Below, one piece after another: positions 20,064-31,989 of a stretch of DNA of 64,000 nt (positions are counted from its first letter, which is position 1; each line of letters begins with the position of its first letter). Under the pieces are notes generated by a model. It saw nothing but the letters and a program-made list of their open reading frames with translations. It was not told where the DNA came from and made no database searches. Source of the stretch: Cladochytrium replicatum (lineage: Eukaryota; Chytridiomycota; Chytridiomycetes; Cladochytriales; Cladochytriaceae); the NCBI GenBank assembly GCA_025526935.1, contig JAHLKD010000074.1:186001-250000 (forward strand), in the 5' to 3' direction. Made by a program: the position numbers and the translations under genes.

Positions 20064-21245
20064 TGACGAAGATGGGTTGAGCGAGGCTGACGCGCAATCC
20101 CGCGGGCACTGTCCAGCACAGTTTCCTGAGCATCCATGGGGAGCTGACCACGGACATACAGGAAAATAGCAGGATCAGTAACTGAACTGAGGATATGTGC
20201 ATATCTCTTGTGGACAACTTCCCTGACCGCAGCCTCCCGCTGCTCCAAAGGCAGAGGAGAGGCTTGGCGAAGAAAGTCAGGGTTTGATTTGTCAGTGGAA
20301 GCTTCCTGGGTGGAGAAGTGCGCACGGAGAGCAATTGCGGTTGAGCGAATACAGATAAAGGAAGCAATGTTGCGACCAACGAAACTGATGTGGCGGATAC
20401 CACGCACCACCTCATCCCAAGAGAGCCCTCAGCATGGTCTGCACAAAGCTGAGCCGCTGTCTCATGATGTCCTTGATGTACACAGTGGTCAAATCATCCA
20501 CACGGGCCTGAAGATCAGCAGGTGGGGAGACCAGCAGCGGAGAGGTCGGAGGATAGAATACGACAGGCCGAGGGCCACGAAGGCTGACATTTGAAGTGGG
20601 GTCACGACCAGCAAGGGCAGTCCTGACAGCTTCTGTACGAGATTCAGCACTCAGTGTGGGGAGACTCTCAAGCACACGGGCACGGGCATTGGCAGCAGCA
20701 GCGGCATAAGTGCGTGGACCACGAGGTCCACGTGGGGCATGTCGACTAGACGGGGGGCGAGGGCCAGGAGCACCAGAGTTCCCAAGATTGTCCTGAATTG
20801 AAGGATTACCATGCAGTTGTCTAGGGGGAAGGCACACAGGCGCAGCCACATCATCATGGCGGGAGACAGGGGCAACTGGAGGTGAAGGCGAAGGCAGCGG
20901 TCTCCCAAAGCGACCCACCAGATCCTCGGCCATATCACGACAAACACTAAAAAATTCAGCAGGAGTGTCCCTCGGCAAATGTGCAAGCATAGGATCCAGC
21001 ATCGCCAACGGATCAAAGGTTGCACAAACAGATCGCATCTGAGTGAGAACGACACGGAGATCGGCCAGAGATGCAACACTCGAGGGAGCAGCCACAGCAG
21101 CAAGAACCCGGACACCCGGCAGATGTGATCGGGAACGAGAACGGGAGCGACCACGGGGCAATTCATGTTCAGCAGGTCTTTTGGCGCGTCGGTCACGTGA
21201 TAGGAAGTCACGTGATTTGGCATTTTCATCCTCCCCCATATTCAC
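20060..21245 (-). pseudogene. LINE ORF1 protein, one frameshift
   Basis: Arg/Ser/Pro-rich protein of about 390 codons with HELPRGRSRSRSRSHLPG near the start, a central Pro-rich region and a C-terminal helical part. A single-base shift near 20412 (between MLRALLG and VVRGIRHISFVGR) separates the last about 115 codons. No zinc knuckle or RRM was recognised. Identified as ORF1 by position upstream of the endonuclease. Confidence 0.55.
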
Positions 21246-21460
21246 ATCATCGGCCCAGTGAATTGGAGAGGCAGGAGCGGAGAATGGAAGCTGTGGAGCG
21301 GAATTTTCAACAGAGGAGGCACGGGGGTGCGAACGGGCCTCAAAATCACGGTGCCACCAGAAAGTCCATCAGGGGGCACAGCGGGGGGTGCGGCGGGCGG
21401 CGCGGCATGCGGCGCATCAGGCGGCTGCGCATGCGGAGCGCTGGGAGGCGGCATTGATTT

Positions 21461-21712
<252 letters not shown>

Positions 21713-21720
21713 GCATATAG

Positions 21721-21802
21721 GTCGGTGTGTCCGAGTGGTTAAGGAGTGTGACTAGAAATCACATGGGGTTTCCCCGCCTAGGTTCAAGTCCTAGCGCCGA
21801 CG
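21721..21802 (+). tRNA. tRNA-Ser (anticodon AGA)
   Basis: An 82-base class II tRNA. The acceptor stem gtcggtg pairs with cgccgac (one G-U). The A box is tgtccgagtggttaagga; the anticodon stem tgtga/tcaca holds loop ctAGAaa; the long variable arm tgggg/cccc is serine-specific; the T arm is ctagg-ttcaagt-cctag. No intron and no encoded CCA. It sits 8 bases downstream of the GA repeat that heads the LINE transcribed in the opposite direction. Confidence 0.93.
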
Positions 21803-21837
21803 ATTCCCATAATTACTGTTCGGGAAAATTTCAAAGG

Positions 21838-22076
21838 TGGCCTTTTTTTCAGTACAGTTTTCCTACGTGAAGTATGGTTTCGGGTGATGGAGATAACTTT
21901 TGAACCTGTCATGACCACAGGCAAAGCTTTTCTGATAGAGTTGAACAAGGTTCCTTTTTTATTTACAGTTTTTCCTACGTGAAGTATGGTTTCGGGTGAT
22001 GGAGATAACTTTTGAAGCTGTCATGACCGCAGGCAAAGCTTTTCTGATAGAGTTGAACAAGGTTCTGAAGGTTAGA
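21838..22076. repeat. Two-copy tandem duplication downstream of tRNA-Ser
   Basis: A unit of about 118 bases (tacagttttcctacgtgaag ... gagttgaacaaggttc) occurs twice at about 21851-21952 and 21964-22066 with three or four differences. The copies are separated by a T-rich spacer. No coding potential was recognised. Confidence 0.85.
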
Positions 22077-22781
22077 AACAGCAAGGAGAGGGTGCTGTTT
22101 TGCTATGCTATGGTGACACATTGGTCTTCTCTACACATGTTTCACAATTGTATCTCCCTTGTCGTCTGAGTCCACATCTTCTGAGTAGAGCAGTGAACGT
22201 AACACTGCCCAAACGTTTGAGTATAGCTGGTCCAAAGCCCAGATGACTACTTGCATGTTGAACAACACATGGAAGCAGATGTAGAAGTAGATGACTACAT
22301 CTTCATGGTTCATTTCCTTCTTCCCACTCACCAGTCCTTGACTGCTTCTTCTGAAGGGTCCTGGTTTTGGGCTGGGAACTCGACCCTTGTTGGAAACCAT
22401 TCCGCTTCTTGGACGGATCAAGTCCAGGGATGCTTCAATGACTTCCAGTTTTGCAGTGTGTCCCCAGCATTGGTGTGGGTAGCAAACAATTTACAAATCT
22501 GTCCACCAAAACCCCTTGTGACATGGTCTAAATAATTTAATATATCCAAATTTGGTACCAAAACAATCCCATGCAGTTCATCATATGGGCAACTGTGTTG
22601 GAGGAGGAGGAACATCAAGAACGGTTGAAGCTGGCCTACACAACCCTCCTTCTTTACCAAGTGCAACCATCTTTACGGAATTGAAATCGCCTTCTGTCTC
22701 AGGCGCTTTCCCTCTCCTTTGGTGCAGTTTGAGGCAATTTTACCTGCTAATTTTTGGAGGTACAAAAGCCATCAGCACCTC
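22077..22781. other. Stretch without a recognised gene
   Basis: Short open frames on both strands show no known family. The region lies between a tRNA-linked duplication and a hAT-derived fragment, so it is probably repeat-derived. Confidence 0.3.
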
Positions 22782-23334
22782 CTCTCCTTTCACCAAAAGG
22801 ATAGCCATACAACGGTGCTCTGCAGGCTAAGCAATACAAGGGAACTGGTTGGAGAACTGGTTTGATGTACCTTCGGAATTCTACCAATCCCCTTGATAGC
22901 CAGCGATATGCTTATTGGGCCGCCTGTTGATGTTGGCGCCGCAGGTGCTGCAGCTTCTGAATGACCAGCCTGTCGTTTCAGAGCAGCAAGCTCTCCCTCC
23001 AGGGCAGTCACACGTGATTTCCATTGTGAAATCTCCTGGGAAGCCGCCTGCTTCTCCCTTTCCATTGCAGCAGTGATCTCCCTGAATCTTGCTAGCTCTT
23101 CGTGCTCGCCGTGCTGAATCAATGCACCCGCCCTGCCCAATTCATCAATGAGAGCCTTCTCTCGCACTTCTGCTGTGATGCAGGTCCTTCTCTCGTTCAT
23201 TGCTTTTTCTTCAAGATCTTTTGTCATGTTCAACAGTCGTTCTGACTGTTTGAGGACCTGTTTTGTCCTTTCACGGTCCTCATCTGCTCGTTTGATGGTC
23301 GCTTGGAACTGGCCAACCTTTGCAGTGACAGGCT
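22782..23334 (-). mobile_element. Composite hAT element, copy C: internal fragment of the accessory ORF
   Basis: A 550-base piece closely matching the coiled-coil and linker region of the accessory ORF (MTKDLEEKAMNERRTCITAE to the Ser-rich linker), with substitutions at roughly one base in 25. It carries neither terminus nor transposase. Both ends break into unrelated sequence. Confidence 0.8.
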
Positions 23335-23339
23335 GGATT

Positions 23340-24130
23340 TAGTCACGACGCTCGGGAATGGAATGTGTTTTTGGTCTTCAGGCATGTATCTCCTGTGCGT
23401 CTAATGCCAAAGTTCCTTGGGGTGCTGGTTTTGAAGATATTCAAGCTGCTTATGACACTACCAATCGTGCAATTCTTTGGGCCGAGCTCCTTTCTAGGGG
23501 AGTGCCACTGCATTTTATTTTGTTTTGAATATTCAAGCCGCCTTTGGGCTGAGCTTCTTTCTAGGGAGTACCACTGCTATTTTGTGTTTGTTTTGAAATC
23601 TCTGTTCGATTTTCGCCCTTCCAGGAGTGGTTGTTGCAAATTGTTTCTCAGATGCTTTGCATTGATTAGAGGCGTTTCAAGGTTCTGTTCTAAGTCCACT
23701 TCTCTATATCACTTTTCTTGATGCCTGGGCTCCTCTGACTGTTTGCTCCTCCCCTGACACTCTTTCATCCTGCCAAACCACGATACAATTCATTTGTATT
23801 TGCAGATAACGTGGCTTTTTTGCACTTTGGATGCTATTCAGGTTCTTCTCTGTTTCCCATCAACTTGCTAAAGCGTGTGCAGCTTCTTTTGCTTTGCTTC
23901 CTTTTTCAAGGATGTTTGGTTCTTATTCTCTGGTTGTGGTTCGTCTTTTTTTTGTCTTTTATTCGACCTATGCTTGAATTTGGTTTATATGTTATTCTTC
24001 CCTCTGTTGCTGTTTGCAAACCAGGTCTATTCACCAAAGTTTGTGCCGATTTCTCGCCTTTCATCTTCCACTCCTATTGCTGGGGTTGTGCCATCACTCC
24101 ACACAGAACCTGCCAAGCATGGAAGTAAAT
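23340..24130 (+). mobile_element. Degenerate LINE reverse-transcriptase fragment
   Basis: Near 23678 one frame reads QGSVLSPLLYITFLDAWAP, the RT block that precedes the active site. Near 23801 FADNVAFLH corresponds to the YADD box, with Asn replacing the second catalytic Asp. Frame breaks between the blocks make it non-functional. A similar sequence occurs on the minus strand at 51400-52437. Confidence 0.65.
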
Positions 24131-24660
24131 ACATGAAATACAAGTCCATAAATAAGAATGAAGAGGGATTGACAAAAAAACTCTCAGGTCAAAGAGAAAA
24201 AGACAACCCAAAGGATAACCCATGTAGCAAACAGTCTGATATGCTAGTTTTTAACAGATGCCGCCTCAAAGACGATACACCGGGTCACTGTGTATCGCTC
24301 GTCAAACAAGACAGATTTGGTTTCACTATTGGGTCTGCCATTAGAGATTTCTCCTGCAGACTCCCTCTTTGGTCCTGCTTTATGGATATCTTCCTCCATT
24401 TTTCTTTGTCGTTTTCCCTTATGCTGCGTGCTTCCCTATGTGCAAAATAGATAAATGATATTCAAAAAATGTAAAATTTGCGATGTTAATTATATTAGTA
24501 ATGTGCCTCTTGTAAGGCTCTCTGCAGTTCTCCTCAGTAAACAAGCGCTTCAGAATTTTTAGAGCAATAGATATTTAATCATCATATCAGGAACAGATGT
24601 AGCAAATACAAAATTGAACATAGTAAAAGTTCGACCAACGACCTGCCCCTCTCAAACAAA
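24131..24660. other. AT-rich stretch, no gene seen
   Basis: Nothing recognisable apart from the probable 3' UTR of the gene ending at 24662. Several A/T homopolymers are present. Confidence 0.3.
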
Positions 24661-24661
24661 T

Positions 24662-26895
24662 CTACTCCTTTTGGGCTCCTGTATCCTTCGGCACAAAATT
24701 AGCGATAGATCGACTCAGCAACTCTGGCGCCCCGTCCCAATCGATCGTCACTCTCGGCACACCCAGTTTTGCTTCACTCTCGGATGCAGACTCCGTCCCA
24801 GTCTCCCGCCCGTCGTCCGTCGAAGACCGACCGCGCTTGCTGTCCTCGGGCCGCACTTCGTCGGCCCACCGGAACTTTTGAAAGAATAACTTGACGAGCT
24901 GTTTGTAGGCTCGGGAGTCAAAGTAGGTTTGTGCGGTCTTGGAAGTCGGAAGGAGTTGATCTTGGGTAGTCCACCTGAATTGAAAGGGATGAGCGATCAA
25001 TGAGCAGGAAAGTAGTGAGTTATAGTACGTACACTTCGGTGACACCAAACTGGTCCTTGACTAGACCGAAAAGGAAAGCGAAGGAGACGGCGGGAACACC
25101 ATGCTTTTTTATATCTTCATGGAGATTATCTAACCACCAGAGAGCCTCAGCCAGGTAAAGTGGTTTGAGGGATCTGAATATGCTCACCAACGAGGGCCTC
25201 GACGTAGCCCTGGAACGCAGGGTTGATAAACTTCCACCCTTTGCTCGAGTTGAGTAGTGCATTATGGAAGTTTTCAGGTGTGTTCAACAAGCCGTCACGA
25301 GCTATCCATGCAAATCAGTCACCGTCAGAACCGGGGTGCTAATTTCCAATCTCACCTTTCTTCTTTGCAAGCAGAACCAGCCCCGTGATAAACTTGTTCG
25401 CAACACCGAGTCCCGGAAACTTTTGCCCCGGCGCCGCCGGTCTCTCAAACCTCGCCTTCGGATTCTGCATGCACAACCACTCCACACACGTCACCGTCAG
25501 CCGCTTCGGAAGCGGCACGTCCACCGCGATGCCGGTCTTCCCAAGCTTCCCGCCCGGCGAACCCAACCCCGTCGTCGTGCGGTCAAGATAATCTAGCACT
25601 AAATGCGCGTCCTCGCTCGTCAACCTGAACTTTCTCTTCGTCTCCGATCTCAGCTGCTCGGGTTTAGTTTCCGTAGATGAGATCCGGCGGTCGTGGAGGG
25701 CAAGCTGGCCCGGTGAGAGCTGTTCCTCGTCGGGCTGTGGGTGTGACCACAATAGTGGTCCTGGGGAGATCGACCGTGCACGTCGGTCGAGTTCGGTAGG
25801 AGTTGGCTCGGCGGCCCAGCGGACGAGATCTTGGTAGCCTTTGATCTCGTGGTGCTCCATTTGATCGCGCCGGCGCACAAACATGTCGATGAGAAACATG
25901 GATTCGCTTAGGTGTACAATGTTGTGGATAGGACGTCCGTGTTGAGGGTGCGCAATGGCGTGTCGAAGCTTCTCAGCCTTTTCGGGACTTAGGAGAGAGT
26001 AATCTGTGACGGTCATGCGATGGACGAACGGGTCAGTTGTGTCTAAAACTATTTCCAAGTCCCTGATTACCAAGAAATTCAGTTGATGGAAAGAAATACA
26101 GATAACGGCTTACTTGTAACCGAGTTTTTCGAGTTGTTCCAGTACACCCACTTTGCCCATATACATCCTAATGTCGTCCACCGAGTACTCTGCAAACAGA
26201 CCATGCGATTTCGCGCGATGTCGCAAGGCTTCTTCCTCGGTCTCACTCAAATTCATGCTATCGAGACCGAGATCGAGTCCCAAATCCAGTCCCCAAAGCC
26301 CAGTTAGCCCGCTCGCGCTTCTCATCTTTCGGGGTCGAGATAGTGTAGGTGAGGGGGACCTTGCCGCATAAAGGAATTCAAAGAATGATGACACATAGCT
26401 ACTCGAGTGCGGCTGATGGAATTCGCCCTCGGTACGCGAGTCAGCTCCGGACTCCAAATCTTCGGAACCGGAAGACGAGAACCCCTCCATGGATCGTCGG
26501 CCACGATGTTTACCGTGGTGGGATTCACGCTTGTGGTGAGTGAACCCATCCAACGGGCCAACGACGTCCACTTTCGAACTCTTATCGTCCTCGGACCCAG
26601 TTTTCCCAAGATCGTCATGCGAGCCGCGTCGGCTCTGCCACGTTGGGGAAAGCAAGTTGGTGGCCGAGGCCCCGCGATCACCAGCTGGCTCTTCCCGCGC
26701 GCTCTCGTTCCCGCTGCTCTTCTCGCCGGGCAGTATGCCGAAGGGGCCCTCTGCCTTTTCGGCATTGTGAGATGATCGATCCCCACCAGCGTTGGTGTTC
26801 TCATTTGTAGCGGGCTCTTGTGTCGTAGGTCCAGCGCGATTTGGCGAGCTCTTCGCTCTGAACGCCCTCGAAATGATTGCCCCCAGAATGCCCAT
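24662..26895 (-). CDS. Conserved protein of unknown function, five exons
   Basis: Exons on the minus strand: 26895-26114, 26062-25356, 25301-25188, 25173-25033 and 24974-24662. The first, second and fourth introns are clean GT-AG and in frame. The protein has about 685 residues: a Ser/Glu-rich head to about residue 180, then a conserved domain. Recognisable blocks are PLPKRLTVTCVEWLCMQNPK, FPGLGVANKFITGLVLLAKK, RDGLLNTPENFHNALLNSSK, GWKFINPAFQGYVEAL, YLAEALWWLD and YFDSRAYKQLVKLFFQKFRW. I recall bacterial and fungal hypothetical proteins with this RDGLLN-PE-FHNA, FLDP-EG, LSLAEA pattern, but no function. The exon 3/4 junction is odd: the gap is only 14 bases (gtgagcatattcag) and the frame is off by one, so there is an indel, an unseen splice or early decay. 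The start lies 92 bases from the divergent ankyrin-like gene. Confidence 0.6.
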
Positions 26896-26987
26896 GATGC
26901 TGCACTGATTAGAGCGTGCCGTTTACCCACACAAATTCGATTTAAACTTTCGACCAAGCCACAGCCACAAATGCTGCGCCAGCCGTA

Positions 26988-27660
26988 ATGATGAGGTCAT
27001 GGAGTATGCAGAATAAAAAAGTGCATGGGCGGAAGAAAGCTACGCTTGAAGAAGTCGGGTCACTCGTCGGTGATCTCACAGTGCTGGAAGATCTGATATG
27101 GTTATCCAATGGCGATGATGATGATAATGATGATGATGATGATGCAGGTATGACTCATCTGCACATCTGCACCCGCAACAGCACGAGCCAATTTATGACT
27201 GTCGTATTGAAGGTTGGTCGCAAATTACTCTGCCAAAGAACATATGTCATGACTCCATCCTTGTGCTAGTATGTCAAGTGACAACTGTACGACAATTTCT
27301 TTACATTCCCAGAAAATCAGTTTCCGCATACAATTTTGACTTTATAGGATACTAGGCACCTCTTAAACCTCCTCCTCGAAACCGCAGACCCAAAGAATCT
27401 CGAATACTCAACGAAGGCGATCCACAAGGCCAGTGATAACGGGTACGTCGATGTGCTCGAGTGGTGGAAAACATGCGGGCTCGAGTTGCGATACAGCGAC
27501 AGAGCGTTGGATTCCGCTTGCTGTGCTGGACACACGGACGTCTTGAAATGGTGGAAATCGAGCGGCCTGGAGTTGAAATACAGTGAACAAGCGATAGATG
27601 GCGCGAGCTGGGAAAGGCTGGATGGGACCATGTTTATACGAGGTACAGTCGCAGTGGGAG
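26988..27660 (+). CDS. Ankyrin-like repeat protein (W-W-K-S-S-G type), short or decaying
   Basis: A first segment (26988-27210) has SLVGDLTVLEDLIWL and an Asp run encoded by GAT repeats. After a probable intron ending tttatag at about 27348, exon 2 reads HLLNLLLETADPKNLEYSTK, then two repeat units VDVLEWWKTCGLELRYSDRAL and TDVLKWWKSSGLELKYSEQA (each quoted in part), followed by AIDGAS. After this the repeat pattern stops and the frame runs on to a stop at 27827 without similarity, so the gene is probably truncated. Such repeats form helical protein-binding scaffolds. Confidence 0.5.
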
Positions 27661-27829
27661 GATTCTGTCCCAAATCAGCGGCCATCGAGCAAACCTTGAC
27701 AAATTTCCGTTCGCTCAATGAGGTGAACGCCGTCAATTCTTCATCCCCAAAAGGCGTGATCCGATCGTCTTCCCATCATTCCCCTAAACGTTACTGCAAA
27801 CTCGTTATTCGAAACGTTACGTCATGATT

Positions 27830-28890
27830 GATTTCCGAGCTGGACTGGTCAGTAATGAAAAACCGCTTCTCCGACTCCCGATAAACCGCATGATACAGTA
27901 ATCTTTGAGGCCTTCGCCGTGAGCGATCATGTTGACATGAGCAAAAACATGTTTTGAGCTGCTGAATGAATGTTTGCCACTTCTTCTACGCCACTTGTTC
28001 GAAGCTCTACATCTGCGGATCGTGATCTCAAAGTGATGGCAAACTGGTATTTGTTCTGATTCAGCTGCAAATTTGAGCCGCAGTCTGGCTCGCGGATGAC
28101 CACAGAGTCCTTTGGTTCAATGCAGCGTCCGACGTTTTGAAGGTCAGCGTCTTGTTCACAAGAACAAGTTGAAAGGCACTGATGAGGCGAAGATGAGCAA
28201 CTTCTCGCACAGTTAGTTAGGAAGAAGAGCTTGTTTCTGGGTCATTTTTAGAGAACCCTCCGAAATAGCATTTCATCGCGAACGGATTAGTGATGCTGTT
28301 GGCGAAGGCGACCTGAGTTTGGAACGATGCCCACCAAGGTATTAGCTTCATCGTCGTGAGTTTCGTTGTGCGGTTATGTTCGTTTTCAATGAGCTGCAGG
28401 CTGTGTCAACTTGTTCATCCTCGGGAGAGTTCTCGATCTGACCAGAATTTGCCAAGTTTGGTTTGTGATATCACGTTGAATCGGTTATCGAAAGTTTCGA
28501 GGTAGACTTCGCGATCCTCTTGATTCAACGTCTCAGTCAAGCATTCGATAACCACTTGAAACGTTTCCGTAAAGGGGTTTACGAATACAGGCGGACATCA
28601 TGATGGGGCGTCGAAAACAAGGTTGCGGATGGATTGCTTATTTGGGAGTTCGTAGCACTCATCATCGTTTCAACAACATTCCTTACTGCTAGAATGGTTG
28701 TACAAAATTGATAAACTGTCTCGGATATGCACAATCACAAAACTCCTTGACATAAAAGCTAATGGACCGTTCCACGAACCTGACGATGCTTCCCTCCAAA
28801 AACACACCAAACACTTGGTCAAAGTCCCGTGACCTCAAGCACAATACATGACTGTATTTGTCTACAGCATTGATCTCAAAACACAACCAC
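27830..28890. other. Long intergenic stretch
   Basis: No gene family recognised on either strand. Short frames only. It includes the 3' flank of the ankyrin-like gene and of HIS4. Confidence 0.3.
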
Positions 28891-28897
28891 CTTCTCA

Positions 28898-31817
28898 CTA
28901 CGCTCTGATGTCCTTCAACCTGACCAAAACCGCATTCCTGTGCGCATCAAGCCCCTCCACAGCCGCAAGCGTCGCAACCGTGTCTCCCAACCCATCCAAC
29001 CCTGCCCTTGTCAACCTCTGCGACGTCACATGCTTCACAAACGTGTGCGTGTTTACGCCAGAATACATCCTCGCAAACCCATACGTCGGCAAAGTGTGGT
29101 TTGTCCCCGAAGCATAGTCTCCGCAACTGAAATAGAAATCAATAAATAAATTTGGAGAAGGGCGGAGTGTATCGTTTACCTTTCGGGCGACCAGGGGCCA
29201 ACAAACACGCTCCCGGCGTTCTGCACGTCCTTTACGACACCCTCGGCGTCCCCAAGGTGCAAAATCAAATGCTCGGGCGCCCACTCGTTCGAGAACGCCA
29301 TAGCTTCAGCGACGGTGTCCACAACGACTGTGAACGAGCTCGAGATCGCGGCGCGGGCGATCTCAGCGCGTGGGAGCGCCTCGCCCTGGACTTTGACTTG
29401 TTGCTCGATGGCGGAGAGCTGGGATTGCGAGAGTCCGACGGCGATGAGAACGACTTGGGAGTCAACGCCGTGCTCAGCTTGCGAGAGGAGGTCCGCGGCG
29501 ACGTAGGCGGGGTTCGCGGAAGGGTCGGCGATGACGAGGACTTCGGACGGACCTGCGGGCATGTCGATCGAGACAAGGGCCGAAGTGTCGTTCTTAAGAA
29601 AACAGTAACTCATGAGCATGCGGATGAGGAGTACAAACGTGGGGGTTGTACCTGGATCATCATCTTTGCCGCTGTCACGTACTGGTTACCTGGACCGCAG
29701 ATTTTGTCAACCTTGGGTACCGTCTGCGTCCCGTACGCCATCGCAGCAACGGCTTGCGCACCTCCCGCTAGCACAACGGTACTTGCACCAATCTTATCCG
29801 CGACATACAAAACCTCGGGACACACAGACCCGTCCTTTCTCGGCGGTGTAGCGACCACAATCTCCTTGCATCCCGCCACTTTCGCAGGCACACCCAGCAT
29901 CAGCGTCGTCGAGGGCAGCACCGCCGTGCCGCCGGGGACATATATCCCAACCTTTTCAATCGGTCTCACGAATCGCTCGCAGACCACTCCGGGCATCGTC
30001 TCGACCCGAAGCACCTCGTCGGAATCCAGCTGGGCTGCATGGAACGCGTGGATGTTGTGGTACGCAAGGTCGATAGCCTTCTGCACTCCGGGTTCGAGAC
30101 GCATTAGGGACGGGTCGAAGGGCGCGCGGAGGGTCGGTGTTGGAAGAGTGACCTGGTCGAACTTGGAAGTAAACTCCAGCACCGCGGCGTCACCCTCCGC
30201 GCGGACTTTCTGCAGAATCGGAGAGACCCGGTTCATGATCTCGGAGGTGTTCATGATGGGTCGCTGGAGGAGCTTCTTCCGCTGCTCGGGCGACACCTCG
30301 CTGAGCCTGTACGTGGTCAGACTGAAGTCCTGCACTTTCGTGATCGGTTTCACCACGTCGGAAGGTTTAGGCACCACAACGCTTTTCTGCGGGGCAGAAA
30401 AAGCACCGCCATTGACGTACTTGGGTTTCGCGTCCCCAGCACGCCTCGTCACCTTTTTGTTCCTTCTCTCCAACTGTTTCTCGACATCCGCAAGCGTTAC
30501 ACCGGAAACGACGCATCGCACAAGTGCAAAGTAGATCAGATCAGCGGCTTCCCATGCGACCTCCTCCTGCGTCTTCGCGTCGCAAAGCTCTTCGGCCTCC
30601 TCGATGATCTTGGCGCGGAGGAGGGATGGGTCGTCGAATAGCCGTTTGGTGTAGGATCCCGCGGGAGCAGACGACTTGCGTGCGGCGAGGAGTTCGGCGA
30701 GGGCGGAGATGCCGGCATCGGAGCCGAAACAGGTGCGGGTGTTCAAATGGCAGAATCCTGAAAAGTAAAATGGAAGAGTAAGAGGAAAGGAGTTCAGACG
30801 AGTGTCAGATCAATAAATGGTGTTTGAACACTTCATTGCTGTGGTGACGAATTAGAATCGGACTTCCCGCCAATGTTCGCACACCACCACTCCAGGTTCA
30901 AGGGATCAGCTGCCCACAAGCGTATCACACGGATGATCACCTGGTGACTTTTGCTCAACGACAAAGCGCAACGAGTCGCGGTCGCAGTCCGCGCGGATCT
31001 GTACAAGTTTCTGCGTCGCCCCCGACGTCGCGCCTTTGTACCACAGTCCACGGGTGCGAGACTGGTACACTCCGGCTTGAGTCCTAATGCTCTCAGCGAT
31101 ACTCTGTCGAGAGGAGTATACCAGCCCCAGCGCAACGCCGACTTTATCCACGACCACGGTCGCATACAATCCGTCCGGACGATCCGTTTCCAAGCACGCA
31201 GTGAAGGCGTCCGCGAAGAACACAAGGGAGGTGTCGGTTGATCCCGAAAGAGCGATGTTGACGCTATCGAGAACGACGGAAATGTTTCTGGCGTCGAGCT
31301 CAGCGATGAGTTCCACGGCTGGGGAGGTGTCGAACTGAACGAGAACGGCGCCGGTGTCGCCGAGGGGTTTGGAGAGATTGGAAGCTGTCGAGAGCCAGGA
31401 TGCATTTGTTGCGCGGAACCACACGGTCGACGCGTAGGCCTTCGCAGAGTCAATGAACGCTACGGTATCTGATTCGGATGCGATGGGTTTGGCGAGGTAA
31501 GCGAAGACGAGTCGATCTGCTGGAACACCTTCGAATTGGGAAGGGTTGACTAGTTGCGGAACGGAGAGGGGAATGACAACCTTTGCAGCGCCAGCATCAA
31601 GGACGTCGATGATTTCAGAGGAGGTGGAATCAGATGAGAAGTTGGGTAGTACGACTAATGAATTGGTGAGGTTGAGATTTGCGTTGAGCAATGCAGACAG
31701 AGCATCTTGCGAGTCGGGTTGAATGATGGCATCGGAAACGATATTGTATGCGGAGAGCAAAGACGAGAGAGCGTCTTTCTGCGAAGAAGTCGAGAAGGTG
31801 AGAGACGGCACGAGCAT
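28898..31817 (-). CDS. HIS4: Trifunctional histidine biosynthesis protein (PRA-CH / PRA-PH / histidinol dehydrogenase)
   Basis: Catalyses steps 2, 3, 9 and 10 of histidine synthesis in the cytosol. Four exons: 31817-30941, 30757-29652, 29592-29180 and 29126-28898, joined in phases 1, 0 and 2, giving 874 residues (yeast HIS4 has 799). After a fungal-type N-terminal domain, the HisI part shows [20 protein letters not shown] and the CDRDSLRF zinc motif (about residues 200-290). The HisE part follows ([20 protein letters not shown], with EEAEEL and WEAADLIYF; about 300-385). The HisD part carries [61 protein letters not shown] and [20 protein letters not shown]. All three activities look intact. 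The ATG at 31817 begins the open frame. Confidence 0.96.
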
Positions 31818-31989
31818 TTTGGTTTCGGTAAGGGATGTGTGATGATCAACGGGATTTTAACGCGCTAAAAATTTGTTTGCACGTATGTTACCCATGGTAG
31901 AGATGGAATCGGGGGAAAAAAGAAGTGATTCACAGGGGAAAGACTACAGTTTGGGGGGTGGATGTACTGGGACTGCAGCACAAGCTGAA

